A DNA stretch of 64,000 bases from positions 1 to 64,000 of the forward strand of contig CACZNC010000010.1 of NCBI GenBank assembly GCA_902782445.1. Reading direction: 5' to 3'. Both the position numbers and the translations under genes were made by a program. This document shows, in pieces, positions 23,816 to 32,910 of the stretch. Numbering within the stretch: position 1 is the first letter of the stretch; every line of letters begins with the position of its first letter. Source of the DNA: an uncultured Ruminococcus sp. (GTDB lineage: Bacteria > Bacillota > Clostridia > Oscillospirales > CAG-272). The notes below the pieces were generated by a model. That model did no database searches and was not told the origin of the DNA. It saw nothing but the letters and a program-made list of their open reading frames with translations.

Positions 23816-23820
23816 ATAAG

Positions 23821-24174
23821 ATGAGACAATGGCGAGACGGTGACGGCGCGATCGGGGAGGAGGACATCGTCTTCTTCCTGTCGCAGGTCGTCCGGGGAAA
23901 AATCGGAGGCAGGAAACCGGCGACGGTGGCGGAGAGGATCCGGGCGGCGGCGATCCTGCTCAAACTCTATGAAAACGGCGCGCTGGACGGCGGGGACGGG
24001 GAGGAGGACGCGCTCTCCGCCGCCATCCGGGAGTTCGAGGAAGAGGGACGCGGGCCGGGGTCCGGCAGAGGCTTCGGCGGTTCGGGCGGCTCCGGCGGGC
24101 TCTTCGGGGAGGAGGGTGCTGAGGGATTCGGCGGATTCGGGTTCGGATCGGAGGGCGGGGGCGTATGGGGCTGA
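23821..24174 (+). CDS. Putative terminase small subunit
   Basis: A 117-residue protein directly upstream of and overlapping the large terminase by 10 bp, the usual place of the small subunit that recognises packaging sites. Residues about 30-55 (ATVAERIRAAAILLKLYENG) fit a helical DNA-binding segment. The last 40 residues are almost only Gly, Ser, Phe and Glu, an odd low-complexity tail. The start is the ATG right after a host repeat, with only a weak AAGGG site. The assignment rests mainly on position. Confidence 0.5.
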   Translation: MRQWRDGDGAIGEEDIVFFLSQVVRGKIGGRKPATVAERIRAAAILLKLYENGALDGGDGEEDALSAAIREFEEEGRGPGSGRGFGGSGGSGGLFGEEGAEGFGGFGFGSEGGGVWG

Positions 24175-25418
24175 GCGCGAAGCAGAAACAGATCTTCGCC
24201 TTCGCGGGCAGCGGGTACGACGCCCTGATCTGCTCCGGGGCGATCCGCACGGGCAAGAGCGCCTTGATGACGGCGGCCTTCGTGGACTGGGCCATGAAGA
24301 ACTTCTCCGGCGTCCGGTTCGGGATCTGCGGCAAGACGGCGGACGGATGCGCGAAAAATCTGATCCTGCCCTACGTGGGGCTGGCGCGGACCCGGGCGAA
24401 ATACCGCATCGCGTACAAGCCCTCCCGGCGCGAGATGACGGTGGTCAAAGGGAGGGTGAAAAACGTCTTCGAGATCTTCGGGGGGCTCAACGAATCCTCC
24501 TTCGCGCTGATCCAGGGGCGGACCCTCGGCGGGGTGCTGCTGGACGAGGCGGCTCTGATGCCCCGGTCCTTCGTGGAGCAGGCGGCGGCGCGGTGCTCCC
24601 TCCCCGGATCGCGGCTCTGGTTCAACTGCAATCCCGGCTCCCCGAACGCCTGGTTCTACCGGGAGTGGATCCTCGGGGCGGAGAAGCACCGGGCGATGGT
24701 TCTGAACTTCCGGCTGGAGGACAATCCGGCCCTGACCCCCGACGTGATCCGGCGGTACGAGACGGCCTACACGGGGGTCTTCCGGCGGCGGTACATCCTC
24801 GGGGAATGGTGCGCGGCGGAGGGGCTGGTCTACGACTTCGGGGAGCGGAATCTGACGGACTTCGATCCCGATTCCGGGGAGGTCTTCATCTCGGTGGACT
24901 ACGGGACGATGAATCCGTTCTCCGCGGGGCTCTGGCGGGTCCTCCGGGGGGATGAGATCCCGGCGGGTCTGATTCCCGAAGTTCCCGGCGGAAGATCCCG
25001 TTCTCTTCTCGCGGTGCGGGTGCGGGAATTCTACCACGACGGGCACGGGACGGGGGCCCTTCTCACGGACGAGGACTACTGTGATCGGATCGAAGAGCTG
25101 GCGGGGGGACTATCCGTGAAGCGGGTGATCGTGGACCCGTCGGCGGCATCCTTCATCGCGGCACTGAGACGGCGGGGATTCACGGTGCAGAAGGCCCGCA
25201 ACGAGGTGGTGGACGGGATCCGGCTGACGGCTTCCGCTCTGGCCTCGGGGCAGATCCTGATCCACCGGCGGTGCGCGGACGCTATCCGGGAATTCGGGCT
25301 CTACCGCTGGGACGGGGACGCGGGAGGCCGGGACGTTCCGGTGAAGGAGGACGACCACGCGATGGACGAGATCCGGTATTTTGTGAATACGATTTTGAGC
25401 AGACGGCGGATGGGGTGA
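24165..25418 (+). CDS. Phage terminase large subunit
   Basis: A 417-residue packaging motor. ATPase: Walker A GAIRTGKS (25-32) and Walker B GVLLDEAALMP with Asp127/Glu128. RNase H-like nuclease: Asp245 (ISVDYGTMNP), Asp324 (IVDPSAASF) and Asp401 (DDHAMDEIRY), all present, so the enzyme looks intact. The sequence style is that of PBSX/SPP1-type (headful, pac) terminases. It overlaps the putative small subunit and is separated from the next phage gene by a three-hairpin host repeat. Confidence 0.93.
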   Translation: MGLSAKQKQIFAFAGSGYDALICSGAIRTGKSALMTAAFVDWAMKNFSGVRFGICGKTADGCAKNLILPYVGLARTRAKYRIAYKPSRREMTVVKGRVKNVFEIFGGLNESSFALIQGRTLGGVLLDEAALMPRSFVEQAAARCSLPGSRLWFNCNPGSPNAWFYREWILGAEKHRAMVLNFRLEDNPALTPDVIRRYETAYTGVFRRRYILGEWCAAEGLVYDFGERNLTDFDPDSGEVFISVDYGTMNPFSAGLWRVLRGDEIPAGLIPEVPGGRSRSLLAVRVREFYHDGHGTGALLTDEDYCDRIEELAGGLSVKRVIVDPSAASFIAALRRRGFTVQKARNEVVDGIRLTASALASGQILIHRRCADAIREFGLYRWDGDAGGRDVPVKEDDHAMDEIRYFVNTILSRRRMG

Positions 25419-25455
25419 ATTGTCCCGGAAGGAATGAAGTCGACCTTGGATTCAC

Positions 25456-25606
25456 GTTGTACTTTTCTCCTTTATCGAGGAGAAAAGTACCAAAAGAGGA
25501 ACTCCTTGGGAAGTATTGGGTGTTCCGGGATCTGCGGATCCCGGGTCAGGACGCTGTCCCGACACCCTGCCACCTTTTGAAAAAGGTGGACGAAAACTTC
25601 ATGGCG
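25456..25606. repeat. Three-hairpin repeat, family E (copy 1)
   Basis: Hairpin 1 has a 13-bp perfect stem (GTACTTTTCTCCT 25459-25471, AGGAGAAAAGTAC 25478-25490). Hairpin 2 is CCGGGATC/GATCCCGG around TGCG (25525-25544). Hairpin 3 is CCACCTTTT/AAAAGGTGG (25570-25589). Other copies are at 32770, 43849 and 48072. Confidence 0.8.
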
Positions 25607-25666
25607 GGTTGCGTGCAGTTTGGCTTTTTGCCCATTCATCTTTTCTAAGAAGGGAAACGAAACAGT

Positions 25667-26272
25667 ATGATCGTTGGTTTTGTCAGAGGACAGCGGCTTC
25701 GGCTGCTCACCCCTCCTGTGGCCGCGGGGACGTTCGACGCGCTCCCGGCCCGGTTCGTCTTCGAGACGGGGGAATGGGCGGGGCTTTCGAAGTACGCGCA
25801 TTTCATGAAGGGGGAGGACCGCATCGACGTGCCGATCCCGGAGAACGGGGAGATCGGACCTTCCGAGGGGCACATCAATCTCTCGGCGGGGGAATGGACG
25901 GTGTGGGTCCACGGGGACGCCTTCGAAAACGGGGTGACCGCCGCCCGCATGACCACCGCCGCGGCGACTCTGGTCGTCAGAGAAACGGGGGCCGAAGATC
26001 CGCTTCCCCTTCCGCCGACCTACGGGGAGCAGGTCCTCGCGCTGGCGGCGTCGGTCAAGGAGGAGACGGAGGAACTTCTTTCCTGTTACAGGGAGTTCTT
26101 CACCGCGCTCGCCGCGAAGGCCGAGGGATCCGCCGGGGTGATCTTCAACCGGAGGGACCTCTCCCCCCTGCCGGTCTGGGCCGGGAGCGAGGAAGATTTC
26201 GCCTCTCTCACGCCGTCGGACGGGTGGATCTGTCTCGTCGGCCTGTTCGGGGAAGGGGGTGAGGAGGCATGA
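25667..26272 (+). CDS. Phage protein, possibly baseplate/tail associated
   Basis: A 201-residue protein between the large terminase and the portal. Its N-terminal half is beta-rich (FDALPARFVFETGEWAGL, INLSAGEWTVWVHGDA) and recalls the N-terminal domain of baseplate upper proteins; the middle EEQVLALAASVKEETEELL part may be a coiled coil. That location is unusual for a tail gene. AAGGGA precedes the ATG, and its stop overlaps the portal start (ATGA). Function unknown. Confidence 0.5.
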   Translation: MIVGFVRGQRLRLLTPPVAAGTFDALPARFVFETGEWAGLSKYAHFMKGEDRIDVPIPENGEIGPSEGHINLSAGEWTVWVHGDAFENGVTAARMTTAAATLVVRETGAEDPLPLPPTYGEQVLALAASVKEETEELLSCYREFFTALAAKAEGSAGVIFNRRDLSPLPVWAGSEEDFASLTPSDGWICLVGLFGEGGEEA

Positions 26273-27576
26273 AGAGCTGGCAGGATTTTCTCGCGGCGGC
26301 AAAACGGAGCGGTGGCAGGGGACGGTCCTGTCTCGAAGCGGTGAAGGAGGCCGCGGCGTCGGAGATCTACCGGACGGCGAAGGACGCGGAGGCCTACTAC
26401 CGGCACGAGAATCCCACCATTGCCCGGACGCAGCGGATGATCTATACGATGCTCGGCGAGGCGATGCCGGACATCTGGCGTCCGAATCACAAGATCCCCT
26501 CCCGGTACTACCACTATTTCATCACGCAGGAGGTACAGTACCTTCTCGGCAACGGCGTCTCCTTCCCGGGGACCGAAGCGCGGGAAAAGCTGGGCCGGGG
26601 ATTCGACCGTCAGGTCCAGAAGGCGGCGGTCTACGCCCTCAACGCGGGGGTGTCCTTCGGGTTCTGGAACGCGGACCGGCTGGAGGTCTTTCCCCTCTGC
26701 GGGGTGGACGAGCCCTCCTTCTGCCCTCTCTGGGACGAGGAGGACGGGAGTCTCCGGGCGGGGATCCGGTTCTGGCGGCTCGGGGAAGGGCGGCCCCTCA
26801 GAATGACGCTCTTCGAAGCGGAGGGGACCACCGATTTCATTCTGCCGAAGGAGGAGGGCGCGGGTCCCTTCGAGGGAGAAGTCCGGGCGATGGGGCCGCG
26901 CAAGCCCTATTCCGGCGGTGGATCCCCCGGGGGACGGCTCCCGATCGTGCCCTTCTTCAACACGAACCGGCAGTCGGAGCTCACGGGGGCAAGAGCGGCC
27001 CTCGACGCCTACGATCTGCTCCTCTCGGGCCTTGTGAACAACACGGACGAGGGGAATCTGGTCTACTGGGTATTGAAAAACTGCAACGCGATGGACGAGG
27101 AGGACGACGCGGCGTTTCTCGCGGGGCTCAGGCGGACGCGGGTGGTCCACGCCGACGGGGACGAGGGGGCGTCGGTGGAAGCCCACACGGTGGAGGTCCC
27201 GGTGGACGCGTCCGAGGCGGCTCTCACGAGGCTGAGGGCTCAGCTTTTCGACGATTTCATGGCCCTCGACGTGAAGAACATCGCGGGGGGCACTCCCACG
27301 GCGACCCAGATCGCGGCGGCCTACGAACCCCTCAACGCGAAGACGGACGCCTTCGAATACTGCGTCCTCGAATTCCTCGAAGGGATCCTTTCCCTGGCGG
27401 GCGTCAAGGATCCCCCGTCCTTCCGCCGCTCGGTGATCGCTAACGCCGGGGAGCAGATCGCGAACATCCTGGCCGCCGCCCCCTATCTCGACGGAGAGAC
27501 GGTGACGGAACAGCTCTGCGTCGCCCTCGGCCTGACGGACAGAGCGGGGGAGATCTTGGAGAAAGTCAGGAGTTAG
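26269..27576 (+). CDS. Phage portal protein (SPP1 gp6-like)
   Basis: A 435-residue portal subunit that forms the dodecameric DNA entry ring. The early IPSRYYHYFITQEVQYLLG segment is typical of the SPP1-type family, as are LVNNTDEGNLVYWVLKN and the VKNIAGGTPTATQIAAAYEPL block. It starts within the stop of the preceding gene. The C-terminal VRS and the TAG stop are encoded by the heptad repeat that follows. Confidence 0.85.
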   Translation: MKSWQDFLAAAKRSGGRGRSCLEAVKEAAASEIYRTAKDAEAYYRHENPTIARTQRMIYTMLGEAMPDIWRPNHKIPSRYYHYFITQEVQYLLGNGVSFPGTEAREKLGRGFDRQVQKAAVYALNAGVSFGFWNADRLEVFPLCGVDEPSFCPLWDEEDGSLRAGIRFWRLGEGRPLRMTLFEAEGTTDFILPKEEGAGPFEGEVRAMGPRKPYSGGGSPGGRLPIVPFFNTNRQSELTGARAALDAYDLLLSGLVNNTDEGNLVYWVLKNCNAMDEEDDAAFLAGLRRTRVVHADGDEGASVEAHTVEVPVDASEAALTRLRAQLFDDFMALDVKNIAGGTPTATQIAAAYEPLNAKTDAFEYCVLEFLEGILSLAGVKDPPSFRRSVIANAGEQIANILAAAPYLDGETVTEQLCVALGLTDRAGEILEKVRS

Positions 27577-27673
27577 GAGCGATAGGAGTTAAGAGCGGCT
27601 AGTGGTTAGTGGCTAGTAGAACCGTTTTTGCGGAATTAGGAATGAGGAGTGATCAGAATTATGAATTAAGAAT

Positions 27674-27689
27674 TGTTTCACGTGAAACA
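27674..27689. promoter_or_regulatory. parS-like palindrome (exact)
   Basis: TGTTTCACGTGAAACA, exact; left edge of composite element 4. Confidence 0.75.
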
Positions 27690-27768
27690 TAACGGGTTTT
27701 CGTGCGTCGGAGTCTCCGCGGGCCTTTTCCGAAAAATCGGCCGCTGCACGTCCCATTCCGCCTCCAGC

Positions 27769-27864
27769 TTGTCATTCTGAACGAAGTGAAGAATCTCCCA
27801 ACGTCAAGGCCAACCCATTCTCTACGTGTGGAGATTCTTCGTCGCAGGCTCCTCAGAATGACAA
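27769..27864. mobile_element. MITE-like element, copy 4 (96-bp short form)
   Basis: Ends TTGTCATTCTGA and TCAGAATGACAA are intact, but the CACCGACGCAGTCGTGC-type middle is missing, so this is an internally deleted or ancestral short form. Confidence 0.75.
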
Positions 27865-27936
27865 AGAAAAGCGGCGACGGACGGGTTTCCGGCATGAATG
27901 AAGAATCGCTCAGGAAAAACAGAACGAAATCGCGGT

Positions 27937-27952
27937 TGTTTCACTTGAAACA
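27937..27952. promoter_or_regulatory. parS-like palindrome (15/16)
   Basis: TGTTTCACTTGAAACA; the central G has become T, which breaks the symmetry. Confidence 0.6.
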
Positions 27953-28058
27953 TAGCAAATTCTTAATTCTGAATTCTCAATTCTGAATTCACTCCTCACT
28001 CCTCACCGTCTCCTAGCCACTAGCCGCTTCCATCTAACCACTAAACCTTGGAGGTATT

Positions 28059-29528
28059 ATGAAGGAAAACTATTTACTTACGGCGGAGGTCCGGGACCGG
28101 GCTCTGGCTCTGCGGCGGACGGGGCTTTCGGATCTGATCCGGGTCTCGGACGCGGCTCCGGGGATCTTTCCGGCGGCGGGCGGGGTCTCGGCGGCTTTCT
28201 CCGACGGAGCGGACGGGAGGCCTCTGCGGGTCCTGAAGGCGAAGGTGACGGCGGATCAGGCGGGGACCGGGGATCCCTCCGCCGGGAACATCCGGCCCAT
28301 CTCCGGGCGCACGGGAGCGGTGATCCGGCGGTGCTCCCTCTACGATCCTGCCGAGGTCACCATGGGCGTGAAGCTGAATCTGGCCACCGGGGAGGTCGAG
28401 GAGGCGGAGGGCTGGTGGACGACGGGGTTCATCCCGACCCGGGCGGACGAGCTCTGCTTCCTGCCCGAATGCGGCGGGAACGTCCACGCCTGCGAGTACG
28501 ACCGGAACCGCGTCCGGACCCGGAATCTGCATGCCTTCCTCCAGATCGGCTCAAACGGTCAGGTTGACCCCCACATATTATGCTCGGACGCAGACGGGTA
28601 TATCCGGTTTTCCGGAAAAGCCCCTTACACGCCCCGGGGGATCGAGCCCTTCTCGGTGCTGATGCCGGACATCTATGACGCGAAGGAGATCATCGCTACC
28701 CCGCTTTGGACCCGGGCATTCGAGTATTCGAGCTACGGGCTGATGCAGGAGGTCGCGAACTTCTTCGTCTTCCCGCCGGACGAACTGCCCGAGGTCGGCA
28801 ACTACGGCATCGTCGCGAGCTTTTCCCCGAACTACGATCCCGAACGGGACGGCGAACTGACCTGGGAGAACGCAGCGGTGAAGAAGACGCGGCCGGACAG
28901 GGATGCCTCCCTCGGGGGCGGGCCTTTCGGCGCGGGACGTCCGATCCGGTACTACAGTCTGTTCAAGATCAATCTGAGTCCGGGGCAGACCTTCTACTTC
29001 CGGGCGTACCGGACGGTCGAGGCGGACGGGGTGTCGACGGCGTACTACGGCCCCATGCGCTCGGTGACGGTGGGGGACCGCTTCGGACCTTACCGCCCGG
29101 ACGAATTCGGCGCGGGACCGGTTGACGTGAGCGAGATGCGGATCGAGTTCCCGCCGGAAGCCGGAACGGTGTGGGGAGGCGAGGTCGACACGGTGAACGG
29201 GATTCTGCGCGTGACCCACGGACAGATCGCGTCCTATGCGGGGGAAGAGCTCCCGGGGGCTTGGATCTCCGACCGGGACGTCTATGCCGAAGGGACTTCC
29301 CCCTCGATCGGCGCGCAGGTGGTGTACGAGCTTGCGCATCCCGTCGAATATCCCCTCGATCTTCCCGGCGGCCTTCTGACGACGAGGAAGGGCGAGAACC
29401 GGATCTATGCGGACTGCGGGGACGTGGAGGTCGTATACGCGGCGGACACGAAGCTCTACATCGACGCGGCCGTGGCGGACATGGCGGAGTCGGTGATCGC
29501 GGCGGTCTCCGGGGAACAAGGCGCATGA
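28059..29528 (+). CDS. Phage structural protein (tail/receptor-binding type)
   Basis: A 489-residue protein with GGAGG before the ATG. The N-terminal 330 residues are not recognised. The C-terminal part, VNGILRVTHGQIASYAGEEL with PGAWISDRDVY, VVYELAHPVEYPLD and YADCGDVEVVY, resembles the C-terminal region of many Clostridia phage tail proteins. Its place between portal and head genes is unusual and it is bounded upstream by a host repeat cluster. Tail-tip or decoration protein are both possible. Confidence 0.55.
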   Translation: MKENYLLTAEVRDRALALRRTGLSDLIRVSDAAPGIFPAAGGVSAAFSDGADGRPLRVLKAKVTADQAGTGDPSAGNIRPISGRTGAVIRRCSLYDPAEVTMGVKLNLATGEVEEAEGWWTTGFIPTRADELCFLPECGGNVHACEYDRNRVRTRNLHAFLQIGSNGQVDPHILCSDADGYIRFSGKAPYTPRGIEPFSVLMPDIYDAKEIIATPLWTRAFEYSSYGLMQEVANFFVFPPDELPEVGNYGIVASFSPNYDPERDGELTWENAAVKKTRPDRDASLGGGPFGAGRPIRYYSLFKINLSPGQTFYFRAYRTVEADGVSTAYYGPMRSVTVGDRFGPYRPDEFGAGPVDVSEMRIEFPPEAGTVWGGEVDTVNGILRVTHGQIASYAGEELPGAWISDRDVYAEGTSPSIGAQVVYELAHPVEYPLDLPGGLLTTRKGENRIYADCGDVEVVYAADTKLYIDAAVADMAESVIAAVSGEQGA

Positions 29529-29854
29529 GGAAGGACGGGATCGTCTCGGCCGAAATCGCGTTCAGCACGGATCCGGGGGCCGGGGCGAAGGGTCTCGCCG
29601 GGTCCGCGGAAGAGATCCGCCGGGCGCTGGAGGAAGCGGGCCGGGCCTGTGCGGAGGCGGCGAAGGCGAGGGCTCCGGTGCGGACGGGCAGGCTGCGGGA
29701 TTCCATCCGGTGGACTGTCGTGTCGGACGGCGGGGATCCGCTCATCGCGGTGGGGACGGACGTGCCTTACGCGGCGGCCCAGGAGCTCGGAACATCGAAG
29801 CGGCCCGGGAAGCACTATCTGGCGGCCGGCGCGGCGGAGGCATGGAAAAAATAG
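29525..29854 (+). CDS. HK97 gp10-like head-tail connector
   Basis: A 109-residue protein starting within the preceding stop (ATGA). APVRTGRLRDSI followed by VPYAAAQELGTSKRPGKHYL is the typical core of the HK97 gp10 family, which completes the neck joining head and tail. In most phages this gene follows the capsid; here it precedes scaffold and capsid. Confidence 0.75.
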   Translation: MRKDGIVSAEIAFSTDPGAGAKGLAGSAEEIRRALEEAGRACAEAAKARAPVRTGRLRDSIRWTVVSDGGDPLIAVGTDVPYAAAQELGTSKRPGKHYLAAGAAEAWKK

Positions 29855-29871
29855 GAGAGGAGCGGATCAGA

Positions 29872-30429
29872 ATGCAGGAAGAAAAGACGGAGACGGGCAT
29901 TTTGGCGGACGAGGCGGCAGTCCCGGAAGATTCGGAAGAACCGGAAGTTCCGGCGGCTGTGGAAGAACCGGATGATCCGGCGGAACGGCTGGAGCGGCTG
30001 GAGCGGGAAAAGGCGGATCTCATGGCGGAGCTTGCGTCCGAACGGAAGAAGGCGGATCTTCTGCTCCGGGAGGCCGCGGTGCGCCGGGTCTTCGAGGAGA
30101 ACGGGATCCGGGGCGGATTCGCCGAGATCGCGCTCCGGGGCATGAAGGACGAGATCGCCGGGATCCCCCTCGACGGGGAGGGGAAGATCACCGGGGAGGG
30201 CAAAAAGATCATCGATGATCTTTTGAACGGGATCTACGCGCCCCTGAAAACGGCGGGTCAGGTCCCTGCGGATTCCGAAAATCCCGCCGCGGGAGTCCCG
30301 GTCCCCCATCCGCCCCTCGGCAGGGGATCCGGCTTCGGGGAGCGCACCCGGGAGGAGATCCTCGCCATCCGGGACGGCGCAGAACGCAGACGCGCGATCC
30401 TCGCGGCCGGGGAGATGTTCGGGATTTAG
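29872..30429 (+). CDS. Capsid scaffolding protein
   Basis: A 185-residue acidic protein with a coiled coil (ERLERLEREKADLMAELASE) and a C-terminal REEILAIRDGAERRRAIL motif, as in DUF4355-type scaffolds that precede the capsid gene. The ATG at 29872 has AGGAG nine bases upstream; an in-frame ATG at 29842, overlapping the previous gene, is the alternative. A parS repeat begins at its stop and separates it from the capsid gene. Confidence 0.75.
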   Translation: MQEEKTETGILADEAAVPEDSEEPEVPAAVEEPDDPAERLERLEREKADLMAELASERKKADLLLREAAVRRVFEENGIRGGFAEIALRGMKDEIAGIPLDGEGKITGEGKKIIDDLLNGIYAPLKTAGQVPADSENPAAGVPVPHPPLGRGSGFGERTREEILAIRDGAERRRAILAAGEMFGI

Positions 30430-30480
30430 GAGTGAGGAGTGAATGAGGACTTTTATCCCTGTTTCACGTGAAACATCCGC
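30430..30480. repeat. Short heptad arm with parS
   Basis: Only a short arm (aggagtgaggagtgaatgag) remains before the palindrome, directly after the scaffold stop. Confidence 0.65.
30460..30475. promoter_or_regulatory. parS-like palindrome (exact)
   Basis: TGTTTCACGTGAAACA, exact, 51 bp before the capsid start. Confidence 0.75.
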
Positions 30481-30526
30481 TCCCCTCGGTATGAATTTTG
30501 AAAATCTTTTTCCATGGAGGTAAATC

Positions 30527-31390
30527 ATGGCAGTTGAAGCGAATCTGATCAAGAAGGCGGATCTGGCGAGAGTGCGGGAGGTGGACTTCGCGGAGCGTTT
30601 TGCGGGGTCCGTGAACGAGCTCACGAAGCTGCTCGGGATCGCGAGAAAGCTCCCGAAGCGCGAGGGTTCCGTCATCAAGGCGACGAAGGCCGCGGGCGTC
30701 CTCGCGGCGGGGAACGTGGCGGAGGGCGAGGTGATCCCGCTCTCGAAGTACTCCACCGCCCAGGTGACCCTCGGCGAGATCGTCCTCAAGAAGTGGCGCA
30801 AGTCCACCTCGGCGGAGGCCATCGTCGAAAGGGGCTACGATCAGGCGGTGGGCATGGCGACCGACGCGATGCTCGCGGACGTGCAGAAGAGCATCCGCAC
30901 CGACTTCGCCTCCTATCTCGCGGCGGGTACGGGCACGGCGTCCGGCGTCGGGCTCCAGGCGGCTCTGGCGGACGCGTGGGGCAAGCTGACCGCTCTCTTC
31001 GAGGACGCGGGGGCGAACATGGTCTTCCTCGTCAATCCCCTCGACGCGGCGGACTGGCTGGCAGGCGCGCAGATCCCGGCCGTGCGGACCTTCGGGCTCA
31101 CCGCCCTGAAAAACTTCCTCGGCCTCGGGACCCTGATCCTGACCACCGCGGCTCCGAAGGGGACCTTCTACGCGACGGCGGAGGACAATCTCACCCTTTG
31201 CTACATCCCGGTCAACGGCGCGGGGCTCGGGGAGGCCTTCACCTTCACCTCCGACGAGACCGGCCTCATCGGCATCCACGAGGAGCCGAACTACGAGCGC
31301 ATGACGGCGGAGGACACCGTGACGGCGGGCATTTCGATCTTCGCGGAACGGCTCGACGGCGTGGTGGTCGGCACCATCTCCGCGCAGTAA
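30527..31390 (+). CDS. Major capsid protein (HK97 fold)
   Basis: A 287-residue protein following the scaffold gene, with TGGAGG before the ATG. The E-loop region is around SVIKATKAAGVLAAGNVAEG; later VFLVNPLDAADWLAGAQIP and FTFTSDETGLIGIHEEPNYE are typical of the short HK97-fold capsids of Clostridia siphophages. No frameshift or truncation is visible. Confidence 0.85.
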   Translation: MAVEANLIKKADLARVREVDFAERFAGSVNELTKLLGIARKLPKREGSVIKATKAAGVLAAGNVAEGEVIPLSKYSTAQVTLGEIVLKKWRKSTSAEAIVERGYDQAVGMATDAMLADVQKSIRTDFASYLAAGTGTASGVGLQAALADAWGKLTALFEDAGANMVFLVNPLDAADWLAGAQIPAVRTFGLTALKNFLGLGTLILTTAAPKGTFYATAEDNLTLCYIPVNGAGLGEAFTFTSDETGLIGIHEEPNYERMTAEDTVTAGISIFAERLDGVVVGTISAQ

Positions 31391-31402
31391 GGAGGCGGAC
31401 CC

Positions 31403-31849
31403 ATGACGGTCGGCGGGCTCTGCGCGGAATGCAGGAACTGGTTCCCGCGCGCGGTGGTCCGGGGGAGATTCCGCGTGGAAAACGGCGTGCTCTCCCCGGT
31501 CCCGGAGGCGGTCGCGGGGCAGTATATCCGGCTGGTGGGCTCCGCGGCGAACGACGGGGTCTGGCGGTATCCGGCGGCGGGGGTCTCTGACGAGGAATTC
31601 GAGGGGGCTGTCTGGCTGATGGCGGTCCCCCCGGAATTCGAGGAGCTCTCCCGGGAGATCGACGAATGGGAGGAGCGGAGCAGGGCGTCCCTGGAAGCGG
31701 CGTCCGAAGCCTCCCTTTCCCCCTTTGTGTCGGAGTCGTTCGCGGGGTACGAATACAGGCGGCGCGAAGGGATCGGGGACGGACCGTTCGACTGGCGGGA
31801 TCCCCGTCTCGGGTTCGCGGCGCGGCTCAACCGATGGAGGAAGCTATGA
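31403..31849 (+). CDS. Phage head-tail connector protein
   Basis: A 148-residue protein with AAGGAGG before the ATG, in the position of the first neck/adaptor protein. It has a CAECRNWF knuckle near the start, LVGSAANDGVWRYPAAG in the middle and a C-terminal GFAARLNRWRKL helix found in small phage adaptor proteins. The family call is by position. Confidence 0.6.
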   Translation: MTVGGLCAECRNWFPRAVVRGRFRVENGVLSPVPEAVAGQYIRLVGSAANDGVWRYPAAGVSDEEFEGAVWLMAVPPEFEELSREIDEWEERSRASLEAASEASLSPFVSESFAGYEYRRREGIGDGPFDWRDPRLGFAARLNRWRKL

Positions 31850-32340
31850 GGGAAAACAAGGCCGGATCGGAAACGCTGGCCAGGTCGCTGACCGGGTCGC
31901 TCACCGGGCGGACAATGGAGGAGTTTTCCCGGCTCGAGGGGCTCCCGGTCTCTTCCGGCGGCGGGGATCCGGGATCGGTCTCCGGGTATGCTTCCGACGG
32001 GGCGGGCGGGCAGGTCCTCCGGCTCCGGCGGGCGTCCGGGGGGCGGTTCCGCGGTGCCGTATACGCGGCGGGGTCGGCTTCCGGTCACGGGGAGCGGCGG
32101 GATCTTCCGTCGGCCGAGCGGGGCGGGGTATACCGTCTGACGGCGGAGCGGGGGTCCGGGCTCTCTTACCGGGATCTGATCCTGAGGGAGCGGGACGGGC
32201 AGGTGTTCCGGGTGACGGGCGAGCCCGTATCCGCTCCTCCGGGGGCCTCTTCAGGCGCGGGATCCGGGATGCTTCTGCCGGGGGATCTTCTCGCGGCGGA
32301 GGCGGAGCCGGTTCTGATTCCGAAGGAGGCGATCGAATGA
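31846..32340 (+). CDS. Phage minor head/neck protein
   Basis: A 164-residue protein beginning in the stop of the gene before (ATGA). GLSYRDLILRERDGQVFRVTG suggests a beta-barrel stopper or head-closure protein. The surrounding sequence is very rich in Gly, Ser and Arg. Function from position only. Confidence 0.55.
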   Translation: MRENKAGSETLARSLTGSLTGRTMEEFSRLEGLPVSSGGGDPGSVSGYASDGAGGQVLRLRRASGGRFRGAVYAAGSASGHGERRDLPSAERGGVYRLTAERGSGLSYRDLILRERDGQVFRVTGEPVSAPPGASSGAGSGMLLPGDLLAAEAEPVLIPKEAIE

Positions 32341-32696
32341 CGGCGGCGGAAGCGCTTTACGGGTTCTGGTCCTCCTTCGGGGTCCCGGCATACGAGGAGA
32401 ACGCGGTGCCGGACGGAGCGGGGATGCCTTATCTGACCTACCGGTACGCGGAGGGGGCGGAGTTTGCTTCCCTGACGGCGTCCCTCTGGTCGAACTCCGC
32501 GTCCTGGGTCCCGGCTCTGGAAACCGCGGGCCGGATCTCTGCTTCGCTGGGGCGGGGCGGGGTGACGATCCCCCTCGGCGGCACGGGACTGCTCTGGATC
32601 CTGCGGGACGAGCCCTTCTCGGAGTCCCTGGGGACTGCGGAGGATCCGTATGTGAAGCGGATCCTGTTCCGGGTGCGGGTAAGGGTGTTCCGGTAA
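32337..32696 (+). CDS. Phage tail-completion/terminator-like protein
   Basis: A 119-residue protein overlapping the previous stop (ATGA). PYLTYRYAEGAEF near the start and EDPYVKRILFRVRVRVF at the end fit the small proteins that sit between neck and tail tube genes and terminate the tail tube. The assignment relies on order and size. Confidence 0.6.
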   Translation: MTAAEALYGFWSSFGVPAYEENAVPDGAGMPYLTYRYAEGAEFASLTASLWSNSASWVPALETAGRISASLGRGGVTIPLGGTGLLWILRDEPFSESLGTAEDPYVKRILFRVRVRVFR

Positions 32697-32710
32697 AAGA
32701 GCGGGGAGAT

Positions 32711-32726
32711 TGTTTCACGTGAAACA
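32711..32726. promoter_or_regulatory. parS-like palindrome (exact)
   Basis: TGTTTCACGTGAAACA, exact; just after the tail-completion gene stop, without heptad arms. Confidence 0.75.
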
Positions 32727-32769
32727 TCACGGAAGAGATCGGACAGGGATGGAGGGATTCTTCGATCTT

Positions 32770-32850
32770 CACTGTACTTTTCTCCTTTATCGAGGAGCCG
32801 GTTCAACAAGTTGAACGCGAGAACCAAAAGAGGAACTCTCTGCGAGCAAT
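32770..32850. repeat. Three-hairpin repeat, family E (truncated copy 2)
   Basis: Keeps the left half of hairpin 1, but its right half is replaced by CCGGTTCAACAAGTTGAACG with its own stem GTTCAAC/GTTGAAC (32801-32816). Hairpins 2 and 3 are gone. The same replacement is found at 48072. Confidence 0.75.
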
Positions 32851-32910
32851 GAGAAATAGGCTGATCAAAAACTTTTGTGCTGTTATGTGCAGCTGAGTAA
32901 TGGAGGTATC

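Larger units (their letters stand above)
27566..28045. repeat. Composite repeat cluster inside the phage locus
   Basis: A 480-bp gap with no gene: heptad arm (27566-27673), parS (27674-27689), 79-bp flank, short MITE-like copy (27769-27864), 72-bp flank, parS variant (27937-27952) and an opposed arm (27953-28045). Confidence 0.8.
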
